Shown here: positions 10,251-25,852 of the stretch, in pieces
How the letters are laid out: every line of letters starts with the position of its first letter
How positions within the stretch are numbered: the first letter of the stretch is position 1
Assembly (NCBI GenBank): GCA_024291935.2
Contig: CM044310.1
Coordinates: 121,220,213-121,284,212 of the forward strand
Direction of reading: 5' to 3'
Source of the DNA: Okapia johnstoni
Taxonomy: Eukaryota > Chordata > Mammalia > Artiodactyla > Giraffidae
Length of the DNA: 64,000 bases
Notes under the pieces: generated by a model
Database searches by the model: none
Told to the model about the DNA's origin: nothing
The model's input: only the letters and a program-made list of their open reading frames with translations
Translations under genes and position numbers: made by a program

Positions 10251-11275
10251 GATGCAAAAATTATAAAAGCAGAAGTTTCCACAAAGAAATCCGAAGATCT
10301 AGCTCTTCCAGGAAGCACACACCCAACAGAAGATCCTGAAACTGTTTACTTTTCCCACTTTCCTTTCTACGCAGCTGTGCCTCTGCACCCTGAGGCTGGA
10401 CAGCCATGAAGATCGTGACTGCTGAAGTCACCAGGAACCCAGCCTGGGCAACAGGAGCCTCCCTGGCTTTTGCTGGTGGGGTGACAGCTCTCAGGAGTGT
10501 GGCTCGGAAGCCTGCAGGATTCAGGACAACTTCACCTGCTCAGTGCCCTTGAGCATGGAGTTAATAGAGATGAGTCTGGCCCCTGCAGGTCTCACAGACT
10601 GTGCCCTTGCCTACTGGGCTCTGGCATCCCTGTTGCCTGTTCCCTGTGCCCCACCATTCCCCATCTATGTAGAGGGGACCTGCCCCTGTCTGCCTGGAGT
10701 GGTGATTACAGGGATCTGGTTTTGCTGGCCTGTCACAGACAGATGGCTCATCTCCAGCTGGTGGCCACGCTAAGATGTGCCTGGTTTGAGGGACCTGCTT
10801 CTTTATTCTCTCAGACTGCTGTACCCCTCAGATGGTGTGATTCCACCTCAGGTAAGCTCTGGGCGCACAGGTGACTCAGATCCTGGCCACAGTGCTTTCC
10901 CTGGAGGGCTTGAAGCCACAAGACCCTTCGGACCACAAGAGGACAGAGTGCCTCCTCACCCTCCCACTCTGTCCCCAGAGGCACGTGGACATTGCTGTCA
11001 CCACTGAGAATCTGACCCCTCAGCACCCTGGCAGTGACCCATTTCTGTTCTGCCTCCTGGGCCACAGCCCTGGCTCCAAGGTGATGCAACCCTTCCGGCT
11101 TTACTGTCACAGAGTCAGGAGCACTTGGAAGGGAGTTGCCCCCGGGACATTCCAGTTGCCCCCGGCAGAGTGGGCCTGTCCGGGGCGCAGGGAAGCTCCC
11201 CCGGCACTGCCAGCAGACCTTCCGTGGGGCCCTCGGCCAGAGAGGGTCAGTTCCCAGCTCCCGTGCAATTAGGGC
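10251..11275. other. Unique GC-rich sequence, no gene recognised
   Basis: A good acceptor-like tract (TTCCTTTCTACGCAG at 10361-10375) precedes GC-rich, CTG-rich sequence with several open stretches on both strands, the longest about 130 codons. None shows a domain I recognise. It could be a lncRNA exon or an old processed sequence. Confidence 0.35.
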
Positions 11276-11277
11276 CT

Positions 11278-11443
11278 AACAGATTCCGACTCTTTGCTAC
11301 CCCATGTCCATGGAATTTTTCAGGCAGAATACTAGAGTGGGTTGCCTTTTCCTTCTCCCGGGGATCTTCCTAACCCAGGGATCGAAACAGTATCTCCTGC
11401 ATTGGCAGGCAGATTCTTTACCACTGAGCCACCTGGGAAGCCG
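11278..11443 (-). mobile_element. Bov-tA SINE, antisense, 5' shortened
   Basis: 'ccgactctttgctaccccat' to 'ttctttaccactgagccacc' on the plus strand. Confidence 0.85.
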
Positions 11444-11704
11444 CATATCATGTCCCATAGCTGTGTCTTTCTTTTAAAGGACCTGTTTTTAAAGGTTCTT
11501 TTAAGAACTCCTCCGTCCTGTTTCAGAGGGACCAGCATGTGCAAAGGCTTGGAGGAGGGTATGCAGGACACCTGAAGTTATTTACCACAAGATCCCAAGG
11601 GAGAAGGATTCATGTTAGGCCTTTATCCTGGGGGTATGGCGGTGGGGCATGGGTTGGGGAGACATGATTGGAGGAGTGACTCGATCTGACAAGAATCCCT
11701 TTTG

Positions 11705-12215
11705 GGACTTCCCCAGTGGTCTAGTGGTTAAGCGCCCGCCTTCCAATGTGGGGGATGCAAGTTTGATTCCTGGGTGGGAAAATACGATCCCTCATGCTGA
11801 GATGCGGAGAAGGCAACGGCACCCCACTCCAGTACTCTTGCCTGGAAAATCCCATGGGCGGAGGAGCCTGGTAGGCTGCAGTTCATGGGGTCGCGAAGAG
11901 TCGGACACGACTGAGCGACTTCACTTTCACTTTCCCCTTTCATGCATTGGAGAAGGAAATGGCAACCCACTCCAGTGTTTCTTGCCTGGAGAATCCCAGG
12001 GACGGGGGAGCCTGGTGGGCTGCCGTCTGTGGGGTCGCACAGAGTCGGACAAGACTGAAGCGACTTAGCAGCAGCAGCAGCAGCAGCATGCTGAGATGCA
12101 AATAAGCCTGAGTGCCACAACTGCTGAGCCCACATGCTCTGGAGCCTGCAAGCCACAGGGAAGATCTGTATGCCTCAAATAAGACCTGACACAGCCAAAT
12201 AAATAAATACATTTT
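11705..12215 (+). mobile_element. CHR-type SINE split by a later Bov-A2 insertion
   Basis: The left part 11705-11805 carries the 'ggacttccccagtggtctag' head. The right part 12087-12215 carries the tail ('gagcccacatgctctggagc', then 'gccaaataaataaata'). The two halves are separated by a Bov-A2 element bounded by a perfect 13-base target duplication. Confidence 0.85.
11806..12086 (+). mobile_element. Bov-A2 (dimeric Bov-A) SINE with (AGC)n tail
   Basis: Two Bov-A monomers in tandem, each running 'cccactccagt...' to 'gag/aagcgactt', end in about seven AGC units. CATGCTGAGATGC occurs at 11793-11805 and again at 12087-12099 as the target-site duplication. Confidence 0.9.
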
Positions 12216-13065
12216 TAAAAGAGCATCCGTTTGACATCCACGTGGAGAAGGGAGGGGACACTGGGGGAGGGTGGATGGGCCCTCTTGAGCTTCCACATGT
12301 GACACATTCCTGCCAGGCCCTTCGGTTCAGCTGCCCCTTCCTGGTCAGCAGAATCATGCCCCCTCCAAAGATGTCCCCAGACTCCTAACCCACCCAAGTG
12401 CCACCACGAGGCCTGGAGGGGAGGAGGGTTGTCATCTGTACCAGTGGGGTCAGTCTCACAGTCCAGGACCACCACGCAGACCCTGAGAGCTGGAGAGCCC
12501 ACCCCAGTTAAACCTGTGCACCTATCTTCAAAGACCTGGCTGCAGAATGAGGAAGCCGTGTGGCGGAGAGGCTCCCGGTTCAGCCCCAACCTCCAGCAAC
12601 ACCAAAGGCAGCTGAGGTGGGGGGACATGTAGAGTCCCTCCCCAGTGCAGAGAAGCTACGTGGCCAGTCCACCAGCACTGTGACAGTGCTGAGGCCAACC
12701 GTAAAATGTCAAAAAGTGGGCATGGCCCCATTCCCGATAATCGTCACCCCTTTCCCCAAATAGTTGGAAAAACCCTTCCACTCATTAAGTCTATGAAGTT
12801 ACCCAGCCCATAAAAACGAATCACCCCATGTTCTGGCATCTCTCGCTTTCTGAGATGGACCACTCTGTGGAGTGTGTGTCACCCATGGTCATTCTGGCAT
12901 TTTGAGCTGACTGCATTCCATCTATGGAATGTGTTTCTCTCTAAATAAATCTACTTCTTACCTATAATTTTTGTATCTCACTGAATTCTTTCTGTGATGA
13001 GACATAAAGAACCTGAGCTTCATTAAGTCCAGAGACCAGGTGTGTGATCTCAGTTAAATGACCAT
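12216..13065. other. Mostly unique sequence, no gene recognised
   Basis: Text near 12340-12400 ('ccctccaaagatgtcccc') looks like the start of the old repeat family also seen at 56.8 kb. The rest carries no domain or named element. Confidence 0.35.
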
Positions 13066-13067
13066 GG

Positions 13068-13192
13068 GTTGGGCCTTCCCTGGCAGTCCAGTGGGTAAGA
13101 CTCCACGCTTTCATTGCGGGGGGTGCAGGTGATCCCTGGTTGAAGGGATCCCTCATGCTATGCCATGCAGCCAGGAAAATATAAAAAGACCT
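13068..13192 (+). mobile_element. CHR-type SINE, sense
   Basis: 'gggccttccctggcagtcca' head and a B-box region shortened by a small deletion, ending in 'ggaaaatataaaaag'. Confidence 0.8.
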
Positions 13193-13389
13193 TGTGTTTG
13201 AGTCCCAGTATATGGGTTTAGGCTGGGTTTGTAGTCCAGACACGTGGGTTCAAGGTACACCTCAGATGGGACTTGAATATTCTTTATGTACAAGAATGGC
13301 AGGAAACATTCCCTACCCACATATACATTAGATTTTCTTCAGTTTCAAGGTGAGCAAAATTTAAACACAAATACTAATTGTACTATTTG

Positions 13390-13702
13390 TACTACCAGTC
13401 AATCCTAAAGGAAATAAGTCCTGAATATTCTTTGGAAGGACTGATGCTGAAGCTGAAGCGCCAATACTGTGGCCACCTGATGCAAAGAACTGACTCATTG
13501 GAAAAGACCCTGATCCTGGGAAAGATTGAAGGCAGGAGGAGAAGGGGGCAACAGAGGATGAGATGGTTGGATGGCATCACTGACTTGATGGACATGAGTT
13601 TGAGCAAGTTCCCAGAGATGGTGATGGACAGGGAAGCCTGGCATGCTGCAGTCCATGGGGTAGCAAAGAGTCAGACACGACTGAGCGACTGAACTGAACG
13701 CC
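13390..13702 (+). mobile_element. BovB LINE 3' end, sense
   Basis: Frame 13378-13692 reads the BovB C-terminus: the [15 protein letters not shown] region, [18 protein letters not shown] and [12 protein letters not shown] with stop. It ends in the typical 'gactgagcgactgaactgaa'. It is heavily 5'-truncated. Confidence 0.9.
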
Positions 13703-13915
13703 AAAATTGATGCTATCTCTTGCACTACAAGGATTTACAAACTGTTAATAATGCATACAGCTGGACGGCCGTCTACTCCACTTCCCAGCGTCACCCGTGG
13801 TGACACTTTGCCGTTGCCGTGGAGACAGGAGGCCCCCCCCCGCCTGCCGTGCCTGCAGGCGGGCGGAAGCCACGCCTCCCCGGTCTCCGTGCGTGCGTCC
13901 GCAACGCGCCACGAG

Positions 13916-13946
13916 CCAATGAGAGCTCGCGAGATTGGACTTCCTG
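13916..13946. promoter_or_regulatory. Core element cluster: CCAAT, CTCGCGAGA, ATTGG, ETS
   Basis: CCAAT at 13916-13920 and CTCGCGAGA at 13926-13934 (all but one base of the TCTCGCGAGA palindrome) are followed by ATTGG at 13934-13938 (reverse CCAAT) and ACTTCCTG at 13939-13946. Spacing is tight. Factor assignment (NF-Y, ETS family) is from consensus only. Confidence 0.55.
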
Positions 13947-14262
13947 CGCCCGGGACTGTCACTTGGCTACCGGTGTCGGGCCACGCCGGTGACGGCCGGA
14001 GAGCGCAGGGTCGCGGCCGGCTTGGCTGGAGGGTCTTACGACCCGAGGCGCGGGCAGCGAGAACGTGCGGGAGGAGACCCGAGGCGCGGGTGGCGGAGCC
14101 AGGAGGCCCACGGCCCGCAACCGGTCTCAGTTTCCCCGGGTGCCGCGTGGGCTACAGCCCAGCCGCGCGCTCTCTGGTCTCCACGCAGCCCCGACGCGGC
14201 GCCCTTGACGGACCGGGAGAGTGAGGCCCGCTTCTGGGCGCCCGCCCTTTCTGCAGCTTTCA

Positions 14263-18398
<4,136 letters not shown>

Positions 18399-19674
18399 GG
18401 CCTGAGGGTGCGGCCCCCGACCTTCCCCGGCCGGTGGTTGGGCCCCTCCGCGGAGGCCTCCACTCTGCAGGAGCTCGGCGCGGGCACTGGGCTTCCCCCC
18501 TGCCCCTGGTGACGAGATCTGCCGCTTGTCGGCCACAGCCCACCCCTGCAGCCTCAAGCAGTCTGGCTGCGGCAAGGACGGGGGAGGCCGGCAGGGTGCC
18601 GCCAGTTCACGCGTGCTTTCACTGTGGTGCCAGAACAGGAGGTGCTGGGGGGCATGGAGATGGCCCGGAGACATTTCCGAGGTTTCCACCCAAACTGGAG
18701 GCTGTGTACGGAACCGCTGCACCCCCGCCGCCAGGAGATCCCCCACCCCAGGCCTCAGTTCAGCCCAGGCTTCCTGGGAGCAGCCCTGTGGGCAGGGAGA
18801 CTTGTGGGAGGCGGCTGTTGGCTTTGGACAAGTGGCTGGGCTCCAGCCTCAGCTCCCGCCTCCGGGGAAGAGAAAGCATCGAGGCTGCGGACGGCAACCT
18901 GCAACCCCCACCAGCCCTCCCTCTGCGCTCGGCGGCTTCTCCTGACAGCGCTGAGGGGCTGCTGTGGCTGGTGTCCCCACTCCCCAGAGGAGGCTGAGGC
19001 GCAGAGAGCTCGCCCCTTCACCCCACGCTTAGCCTGCCAGCTCGGAGGGCTGGCTCCCTGCACGAGGTCGACCCTTAGGAGGAAGGGAGTCCCCAGGGAG
19101 CTGGGGGGGGGGGGGTGACAAGGTGCAGAGTGCCAGTTCCCCGGCTGTGCTTGTTCACTGAGGTTGTGGTCCCGGCTCAGCTCCTGCGTCCTGCCGTCCC
19201 TAAAGTCAGCGTCATCAGAGCCTCTCCAGCCCCACTGCCCTGACGGGAGGTGACCACAGCAACAGTTTCAGAGGAGGCTGGTGGGCCACTTGCTTCTTTC
19301 TGTGTGATCCAGTGGCCGTATTCCTGCCTGTGCCCCCCTCATGGGGAGGAGGACTTGCCAACACCTGCGGCTGCGTGTGGCGCCCTCCCGAGACCCCTCC
19401 CCAGTGTGCCATAGCCCACCCGGTATGGACACTGAGGCAGGCAAATGGGCTGGGGGCCTGGTTGGCTTCTTGTGGCCTTCCACCTGGGGCATCTCCACCC
19501 TGGGTCTCACCTCCAGGGACATTAACAGTGTATTTATTGGAGGGGGAAAAGACTAGAAGTTACAGCTTGGATGTACGTTTTAAACTCTTGCACGGCACTG
19601 GATAGGTCCGCAGCCTCAGCCTCCAGGTCGTGGTTCAGAAGGTTTTGATAAGACAGAGTCCAGAGAGACTCCCT

Positions 19675-19680
19675 AATAAA
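19675..19680 (+). terminator. ZNF324: ZNF324 polyadenylation signal AATAAA
   Basis: The first canonical hexamer after the ZNF324 stop gives a 3' UTR of about 1.3 kb. The 3' UTR (18399-19700) has a G-run near 19102-19115 and no other feature I recognise. Confidence 0.75.
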
Positions 19681-19700
19681 GGTTTCTTGTTAGAAACATG

Positions 19701-20858
19701 GACAGAGTTGGCCTGAAGCGGGTTTCATCTCAGCATGATGCACACGTGTTGTCACACAGCTGCAGGGCCCTGGCTTCAGGCCTGGTCCCTGTGAGGGGCT
19801 GCAAGGTAGAGGTGCAGCCTGTCTGTCCCCTGGGCAGCCGGGGACCTGGACGGGGCGGGGGTGCCCCACGCAGCAGCTCTGCTGGGAGATGAGCCTTTGT
19901 GGATCCAGATCCTGGAATCTGAGGCTGTGGCCACGTGTGGCGACCCAGAAGGTTGGCCCCAGCCCAGTGGGTGCTCGAGTTCCATCAACTCAAGACCTCA
20001 CAGGTGTCTGCCATTACCAAAGGTCAGAGACATGACAGCCCCAACTCTCCACCTGCCAGCAGGCTGCCACCCCTGAAACCTCACAAGTCTTTGAAGGAAA
20101 GGAGACTTGGGAGTAGGGAGAGGCGTCACACAGGGCCAGGCTCCCCAAGACTCCCCAGAGGCAGGTCCAGCCGTCTTGGGCCCAACCTCTCTGCCCTGGT
20201 CCTGGCCTTGGCCTGGCTGTGTCTCTTCTTCCCCTAGGCTGGCTGCCATGAGGGAGCCTTGAGCAGGTCACATCAGGGTCTGTTGGCGTGGCTGTGGGAT
20301 GCAGACAAACCCCACAGCCTACAGAGCGCTGTGGTAGGAGCCCGTGGGACTCAGAACAAAGGAGCCTGTTGAGTATCAAAGAGGTGCCCAGAGAGTCAGT
20401 CACATGCAACCTTTGTTGCATCTTAGAAGAAGCTCCTGGAGCCTGGTTTCCACCTGGAGCCCTGCTGACGTCTCAGGCTAGGCCTGGTGCCCTGTCCAGC
20501 CTCCTTCCTGCTTCACTGAGCTTTTCCAGCCTGTGTTGGCTCCTACTACCCCAGTTCCTCCACCCTCTTCAAGTCCACCCCCCCAGTACCGAGGGGTGGT
20601 CAGAGGCTCCAGCCCTGTTCCTGTAGGAACAGCAACCATAAGTACCCCCCTGTCCCCATGTCTTGGCCCCAGAGTTGTTCTCCAAAACTTTGTGGTTGTG
20701 TTGGGCTGTGTCCTGCCAGGCTGACCCCTCTGCTCAACCCCGAATGTGTGATGACTAAGTTTCTGTGGGCTTTCTGGGTCAAGATGATGGACTGAACACA
20801 TGCATCTTACTTGGTCCAGAAACCCACTGAAGTTATAGGGAGCGTTTGAAACACTAAC
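19701..20858. other. Unique intergenic sequence between ZNF324 and ZNF446
   Basis: No domain-bearing frame, no named repeat. Confidence 0.45.
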
Positions 20859-20859
20859 C

Positions 20860-20992
20860 CTTGGGAACTCCCTGGCAGTCCAGTGGTTAGGACTCCAAGC
20901 TTCCATTGCTGGGGGCCCAGGGTTCGATCCCTGGCTGGGGAACTAGGACCTCACATGCTGAGTGGTGTGGCAAATAAGTAAATAAAACAAAC
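20860..20992 (+). mobile_element. CHR-type SINE, sense
   Basis: 'gggaactccctggcagtcca' head, GGTTCGATCCCTGG B box, tail 'aaataagtaaataaaac'. Confidence 0.88.
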
Positions 20993-21370
20993 CCACACGT
21001 AGGAGGAGGATGAAAGACGAGGCAATGGCATTCGGAAGCTAGAAGTGGGTGAAAATCGAGGAGCTAGTACCGATTTGGGGAAAGCCAAATACTGAGTTGG
21101 CGCTGGCGGACGTGGAGGGTGGTCCCACTAGGCTCAAGCTGCAGAAATCCAGAAGGCTTGAAAACCAGCAGCCCTCTGGAAGGGGAGACCCAAAACAAAG
21201 ATGACTGAGGCAAAGCTCCTGAAGAAGCTGTTAGAGCTCCAGCTCTCCCTACATGGTAGATGGTGGAAGAGACCTTTCTTTGCAGGACTGATCTAGCTGA
21301 AGGCACGTCTGCGAGTATGAGGATGTAAAATTACGGGGCCGTTTCCTCATCAGCAGACGGGTGCCCACTG
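20993..21370. other. Short unique interval
   Basis: Lies between the SINE and the ZNF446 CpG island. Nothing recognised. Confidence 0.4.
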
Positions 21371-21674
21371 TCCCCGCACAGCCGCCGGGTGCCCAGTGGT
21401 AGTCGAATGAAGGACGCCAGCACCATCCTCGCTGGAGAAATTCCTGGGGAAGGCGGAGAATGCCAGCATTCCCGGCAGGTCCCTGCTTACTCCTGGGACC
21501 CGCGAGAGGAGAGTCTCGGGGAAGCTTCCGGCCGCCTGGGAGGGCAGGGCGACGCTCCGGCGGTTGTCTTGGAAATCGCGGGAGGCGGGCCGCTGTGCTC
21601 CCGCGGTTACCAGGGCGACCGCCGGCGACCAGAAGGAGGCTGCAGGGAGGGCGCCCGGGCGGAGAGCCAGCCTG

Positions 21675-21715
21675 ATTGGCCGAGAGGTCACGCCCCGCCT
21701 CACCTCTCGGCCAAT
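21675..21715. promoter_or_regulatory. Perfect 14-bp inverted repeat carrying paired CCAAT boxes
   Basis: ATTGGCCGAGAGGT at 21675-21688 and its exact reverse complement at 21702-21715 flank a 13-base spacer. Each outer end is a CCAAT box (NF-Y type), in opposite orientation. Confidence 0.75.
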
Positions 21716-21950
21716 AGGCGCCGGCCCCGCTGTGCGCATGCGGAAGATCCAGAGGTTCCGTCCATCTCTGAAGTTGGTGAGTCCTCGGGGGCGGGTGCAA
21801 AGGGATAGCGGCTGCCGGGACGGGGATGGAGCTCCCCGAAGCCCGCGGCGCCGCAGATGCCTCTCGGAGGAACGGGGCGCCCCTCAGTCGTGCGAGACCT
21901 TCGAGAAAGAGCACCTGCTGCCCGAGGCCGCGCCTGTGCTCGCGTGCTGA

Positions 21951-21971
21951 GGCTCATGGGAAACGTAGTCC
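21951..21971 (-). promoter_or_regulatory. ZNF143/STAF-like motif, reverse orientation
   Basis: On the minus strand the sequence reads GGACTACGTTTCCCATGAGC, matching the ACTACnnnTCCCAnnnGC promoter motif family. It is inside the ZNF446 CpG island. Confidence 0.55.
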
Positions 21972-22960
21972 GACGGGACGGGGCGGGGCCTCGGAAACAG
22001 ACGCGTGATTGGCCAGGGCGGCGTCGCCGGGGCAACGCGCGAGGGACGGGCCGATGGGGCCCGCGGAAGGGGGCGGGGCCGCTTACCGCAGTGGCTCGGG
22101 GTGGCTGGGTGAGCGCGGGCCGGCGCGGCGGGCGGGGCCCTCCCGCTGCCGCCGGACGTGCGCTGGCCGCCCCGCCCCCAAGCCTTCGTCGGGCCCCTCC
22201 TCCGTCGGGGGCTCCGTCCCCTGCTCCCGGAGGGCCCCCGTCTCCCCTTCGTCTGTGGAAGGCCAGCTCTGGGGGTCGGGCCCGGTCCAGCCTGTCGGAC
22301 AGGCTCCCCATGTGAGCGCGTCTCCCTGCGGACCCTCGGCCGGGACACGGTTGCCCGCGGAGCGAGCGCTCCACACAGCCCTAGGCCCTGTTTTGCTTGG
22401 CTCCCGCTTTTCACAAGTATGGTCCACACGGTGTGAGTCACTCACAGCTGTCCGGTGTCACCGAGCACGGTGTCTCGGGGTCCACGTCGGTCCCTGTCTC
22501 GGCCGTGGCGCAGGCCAGCCCCTCGGGGTGCCCCACTTGAGTCAACGTGACCCGGAGATGGTGGGGACGGATTCAGGCCCCACCGCCTCCCTGGCTGCCC
22601 CCCACTCTCGGCCCCTCGGCCTGACCCTGGAAGCCTGGGGTAGTTCCCCTTGTCTCGTGTTCAGCATCATCTCCCAGCAGTTCCCTGGAAGCTCCATCCG
22701 ACTCCAAGTGGTTCACAAGGCTTCCTTCTGCTCTTAGTTCCAGCTCTTATGATCCCTCCTTCCACGAAACTTTCCCCAGTTCAGCCTCAAGCATCCCCAC
22801 ACCAGGGTCCTCTCTGTCCAGACATCAGCACCAGCATCATTCCCACCCCCACCCTCAGCTGGGGCTGTCTGCACACAGCTGTCTCACCTTGGCTGTGGCC
22901 TTGTGGCTGGCACCCTGACCCCTCTTTCCTGCAGGTGGCTTCAAGAAGATTCCCAGCACA

Positions 22961-25842
22961 ATGCCATCCCCACTGGGTCCCCCGAGTCTGCCCTCTCTGG
23001 ACCCTGAGGCCACCCCAGAGGATCCCGAGACAGCACGCCAACGCTTCCGAGGCTTCTGCTACCAGGAGGTGGCTGGTCCCCAGGAGGCCCTGGCCCGGCT
23101 GCAGTTTCTGTGCCGCCAGTGGCTGCGGCCCGAGGTGCACTCCAAGGAGCAGATACTGGACCTGTTGGTTCTGGAGCAATTCCTGGGGGCGCTGCCCCCC
23201 GAGATCCAGGCCTGGGTGCGGGGCCAGCAGCCAGGCAGCCCTGAGGAGGCCGCCGTCCTTGTCGAAGACCTGCAGCGTGACCCTGGGCAGCTGCTGGGCT
23301 GGGTGAGTGTGCTGGTGGTGGCTTCTCCGAGGGACAGAGTGAAACTAGCGCCCCAATGACCCACCCCACCCCCCTCAGATTACAGCACATGTCCTGCAGC
23401 AAGCCGTGCTCCCAGCCACACAGAAGACAGAGGAGTCGGTGGGGGGTGTCCACCCCTCAGGGACAGTGGAGCCCCTCAGGGCAGCCTCTGGGGAGGGGCC
23501 AAAGGATGCGCAGATGGAGGGGAATGCCCAGCCCAGCTGCAGCGTGAAGGAGGACCCTGATGGCTATGTGCAGGAGACAGGTGAGCGTGCGGGTGCACGA
23601 GGGCTGGGGCCTCTTGAGAGTGAGAAAGGGGAGTCCAGAAGAGGTTGTGTGGAAACTGGAGGCTCCTGGAGTGGGTCTGGCGTCCCCAGTTGGGAGGCGG
23701 GCCCCACAAGGACTGGGTCCCCCAGAGGCTGGAGGGAGGGGTGGGCTGCCTGCCTGCCGTGGGCGTGGCACACACAGAGCACGCCTTCCTGCTGGCGGAG
23801 GAGGGCCTAGGCCAGCACCAGCTCCTTGCCTACCCCGGCTCGCAGGGGCAGCCCCTGACCCCTGCCTGCTTGGCTTCCTAGCATCCTCCAGCCCCCTACC
23901 TCAAGCCCAGTCCCATGAGGAGCACGTTGAACCACAGGAACCGACCTCCGCGCCCTTCCAGCCACCCCAGCTTCCGGTGAGCAGCCCTCGGTTGGCGAGT
24001 GCAGGCCCACTGCGGGAAGAGAGTGTCCTCAGGGTCTGTTCTCTGTCCTGCCGGTTGTCCAGGCTCCTTGGCCAGTGCTTCTTGTCCTCTTTGCTGCTCC
24101 AAATTGGAGTTGGTATCAGGGTACTCCTGGCAGGCTCTGGGGGCCATGGGGGCAGAATAGCGCTTGGAAAGAATTCTGGTCTCAGGGAACTGGGAACCTG
24201 GTTTAGAGTGATGGGAACTGGCAAAGGTGAGCTTCGCACTTACAGACGTGAGAGGGAGGTTGGCAGCTCCCAGGAGTCCAGAGCCGGCACCTGGGGGGAA
24301 CCCTCATGAGCTTCTGTGGAGGGGACAGGGTCCCCAGTGTGGCAGGAAAGCCTGAGTGCCACCCAGCAGTCTGGCCTCCCTCGCATACCCAAGGTCAGAA
24401 TGGATGTGGTCTTGCCAGGAAATGGCCCGGGGCCTTCCTCCAAGGCCAGTCAGCTCTCAGCTGCAGCCAGTTGGGTGTGGAAGCCCCTGTCACCTGGAGG
24501 GCTTGGGTCCTGAGTGTGGGCAGCAGGGTCTTGTCCTTCCCCGGTGACACTGTTCCTAACTTGCTCCGCACTGAGAAGCTCCCGAAGACCCAGCTGCAGC
24601 CTGAAGGCCCAGTTGCTTCGACCACAGCCGGCCCAGCTGTGTCTGGAGGTGCCAGGCCGTGCCTGCACTCTGCCGCCCCAGCCTCCCTGCAAGTTTGCTG
24701 AGGCTCTGGGCACTTCCCCTGAGGATCTCTGTTACCCTTGAAACCAGAGGCAGGGGAGAGGTGGTTGGGGTCCCTGCCATTCCCTGGCCTTTTGCTCCAT
24801 GCAGCACCCACAGTCCCAGGGCCATCCAGGGGTCCTTCAGCTTCCTTCTGTGCGGCCAGAACCTGGGGTGGGGCAGCTGAGGGTGACCTGTGAGCAACGA
24901 GGCAGCTCCCTTCCCAGGCTTGCGTCCGCAGCGCTCACAGGTTCCCATCTCAGCAGGAGAGGCTTAGGTAACCTGCCACCCTTCAGGGGACCAGCAAGGC
25001 TCTGGCCGAGGGATCGGCTTGGTGGGTGTGGGGTAGACAGTTCTATGGGTGATGGGTCGTGTCCCTGCAGGAGTGGGGGCTCCTGGAGCCGTCCCAGAAG
25101 GAGCTGTACTGGGACGCGATGCTGGAGAAGTACGGCACGGTGGTCTCCCTGGGTGAGGCCCCCTCTCCTCCTCCGGGCCCTTGGGCGCACCTTGCCTCCC
25201 AGCGCTTCCCAAGGGGCCTCCCCCGCCCCTCATTCGTGCGAACCCCTCACCTGATGGGCTCCCCACCTCAAGCAGGGTTGCCACGCCCCCTGCCTGAGTC
25301 TCGAGCCAAGTTGCAGCAGCCGGAGGCGCAGAGCACTGGAACGGGATCCGAGGGGCAGAGAAGCCTCTGCCCTAGTGAGTGGTCTCTTGCTGTCCCTCGG
25401 TGGGGGCGGGCGGGGCACCCAGGCGGCCCTGGCTGGACAGTGCTGGGTCCCCAGGTGACCTGGCCGCCTCTTCTCCCCAGGAGATGAGAGCGAGGGCCGG
25501 CCCGGCGGCCCCGAGGCCCCGCCGCTGCGGAGGAGCAAGCCCTACACGTGCCCTCAGTGCGGCGGCGCCTTTGACTGGAAGTCGGTGTTCGTCATCCACC
25601 GCCGCGCGCACGCTGCTGGCCCCGGCGCAGAGAAGCCACCCGCCGGCCCGCCCCCGCGCACGCTCCCAGGCCCGCGCGGCTACGCCTGCGAGGAGTGCGG
25701 CCACACCCTTCAGCTGGAAGTCACAGCTGGTCATCCACCGCAAGGGCCACTCCGGCCAGCGGCGCCACCTTTGCGCCGACTGTGGCCACAGCTTCGACTG
25801 GAAGTCGCAGCTGGTCATCCACCGCAAGAGCCACCGGCCTGA
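22961..25842 (+). CDS. ZNF446: ZNF446, SCAN-KRAB zinc-finger protein, frameshifted in finger 2
   Basis: Coding exons: 22961-23302, 23379-23580, 23882-23976, 25071-25152, 25276-25374 and 25481 to the stop, all with GT/AG junctions and consistent phase. The start is the ATG (MPSPLGPP) shortly after the 22933 acceptor. Exon 1 (residues 1-114) carries the SCAN domain, with [13 protein letters not shown] and [21 protein letters not shown] mediates dimers with other SCAN proteins. Residues 214-241 are a shortened KRAB A-box ([18 protein letters not shown]) without its usual front part, as I recall for human. Finger 1 is residues 295-317. Finger 2 starts normally (YACEECGHT), then the frame is lost at CCC 25706-25708. 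As printed, the protein ends at 25840-25842 after 393 residues. Shifting one base, the neighbouring frame continues [14 protein letters not shown] and a full third finger to a stop at 25850-25852, matching the human C-terminus. A one-base insertion or sequence error is the simple explanation. No AATAAA lies within 1 kb downstream. Confidence 0.88.
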
Positions 25843-25852
25843 GGCCCCGTGA

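Larger units (their letters stand above)
21380..22400 (+). promoter_or_regulatory. ZNF446: CpG-island promoter and 5' UTR region of ZNF446
   Basis: A CpG-dense kilobase with several ATTGG/CCAAT boxes and a ZNF143-like site. Two good donor sites suggest alternative non-coding first exons: one ending at 21776 (GTGAGT follows) and one ending at 22108 (GTGAGC follows). Either could join the acceptor at 22933-22934 just before the coding start. Which is used cannot be read from sequence. Confidence 0.65.
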
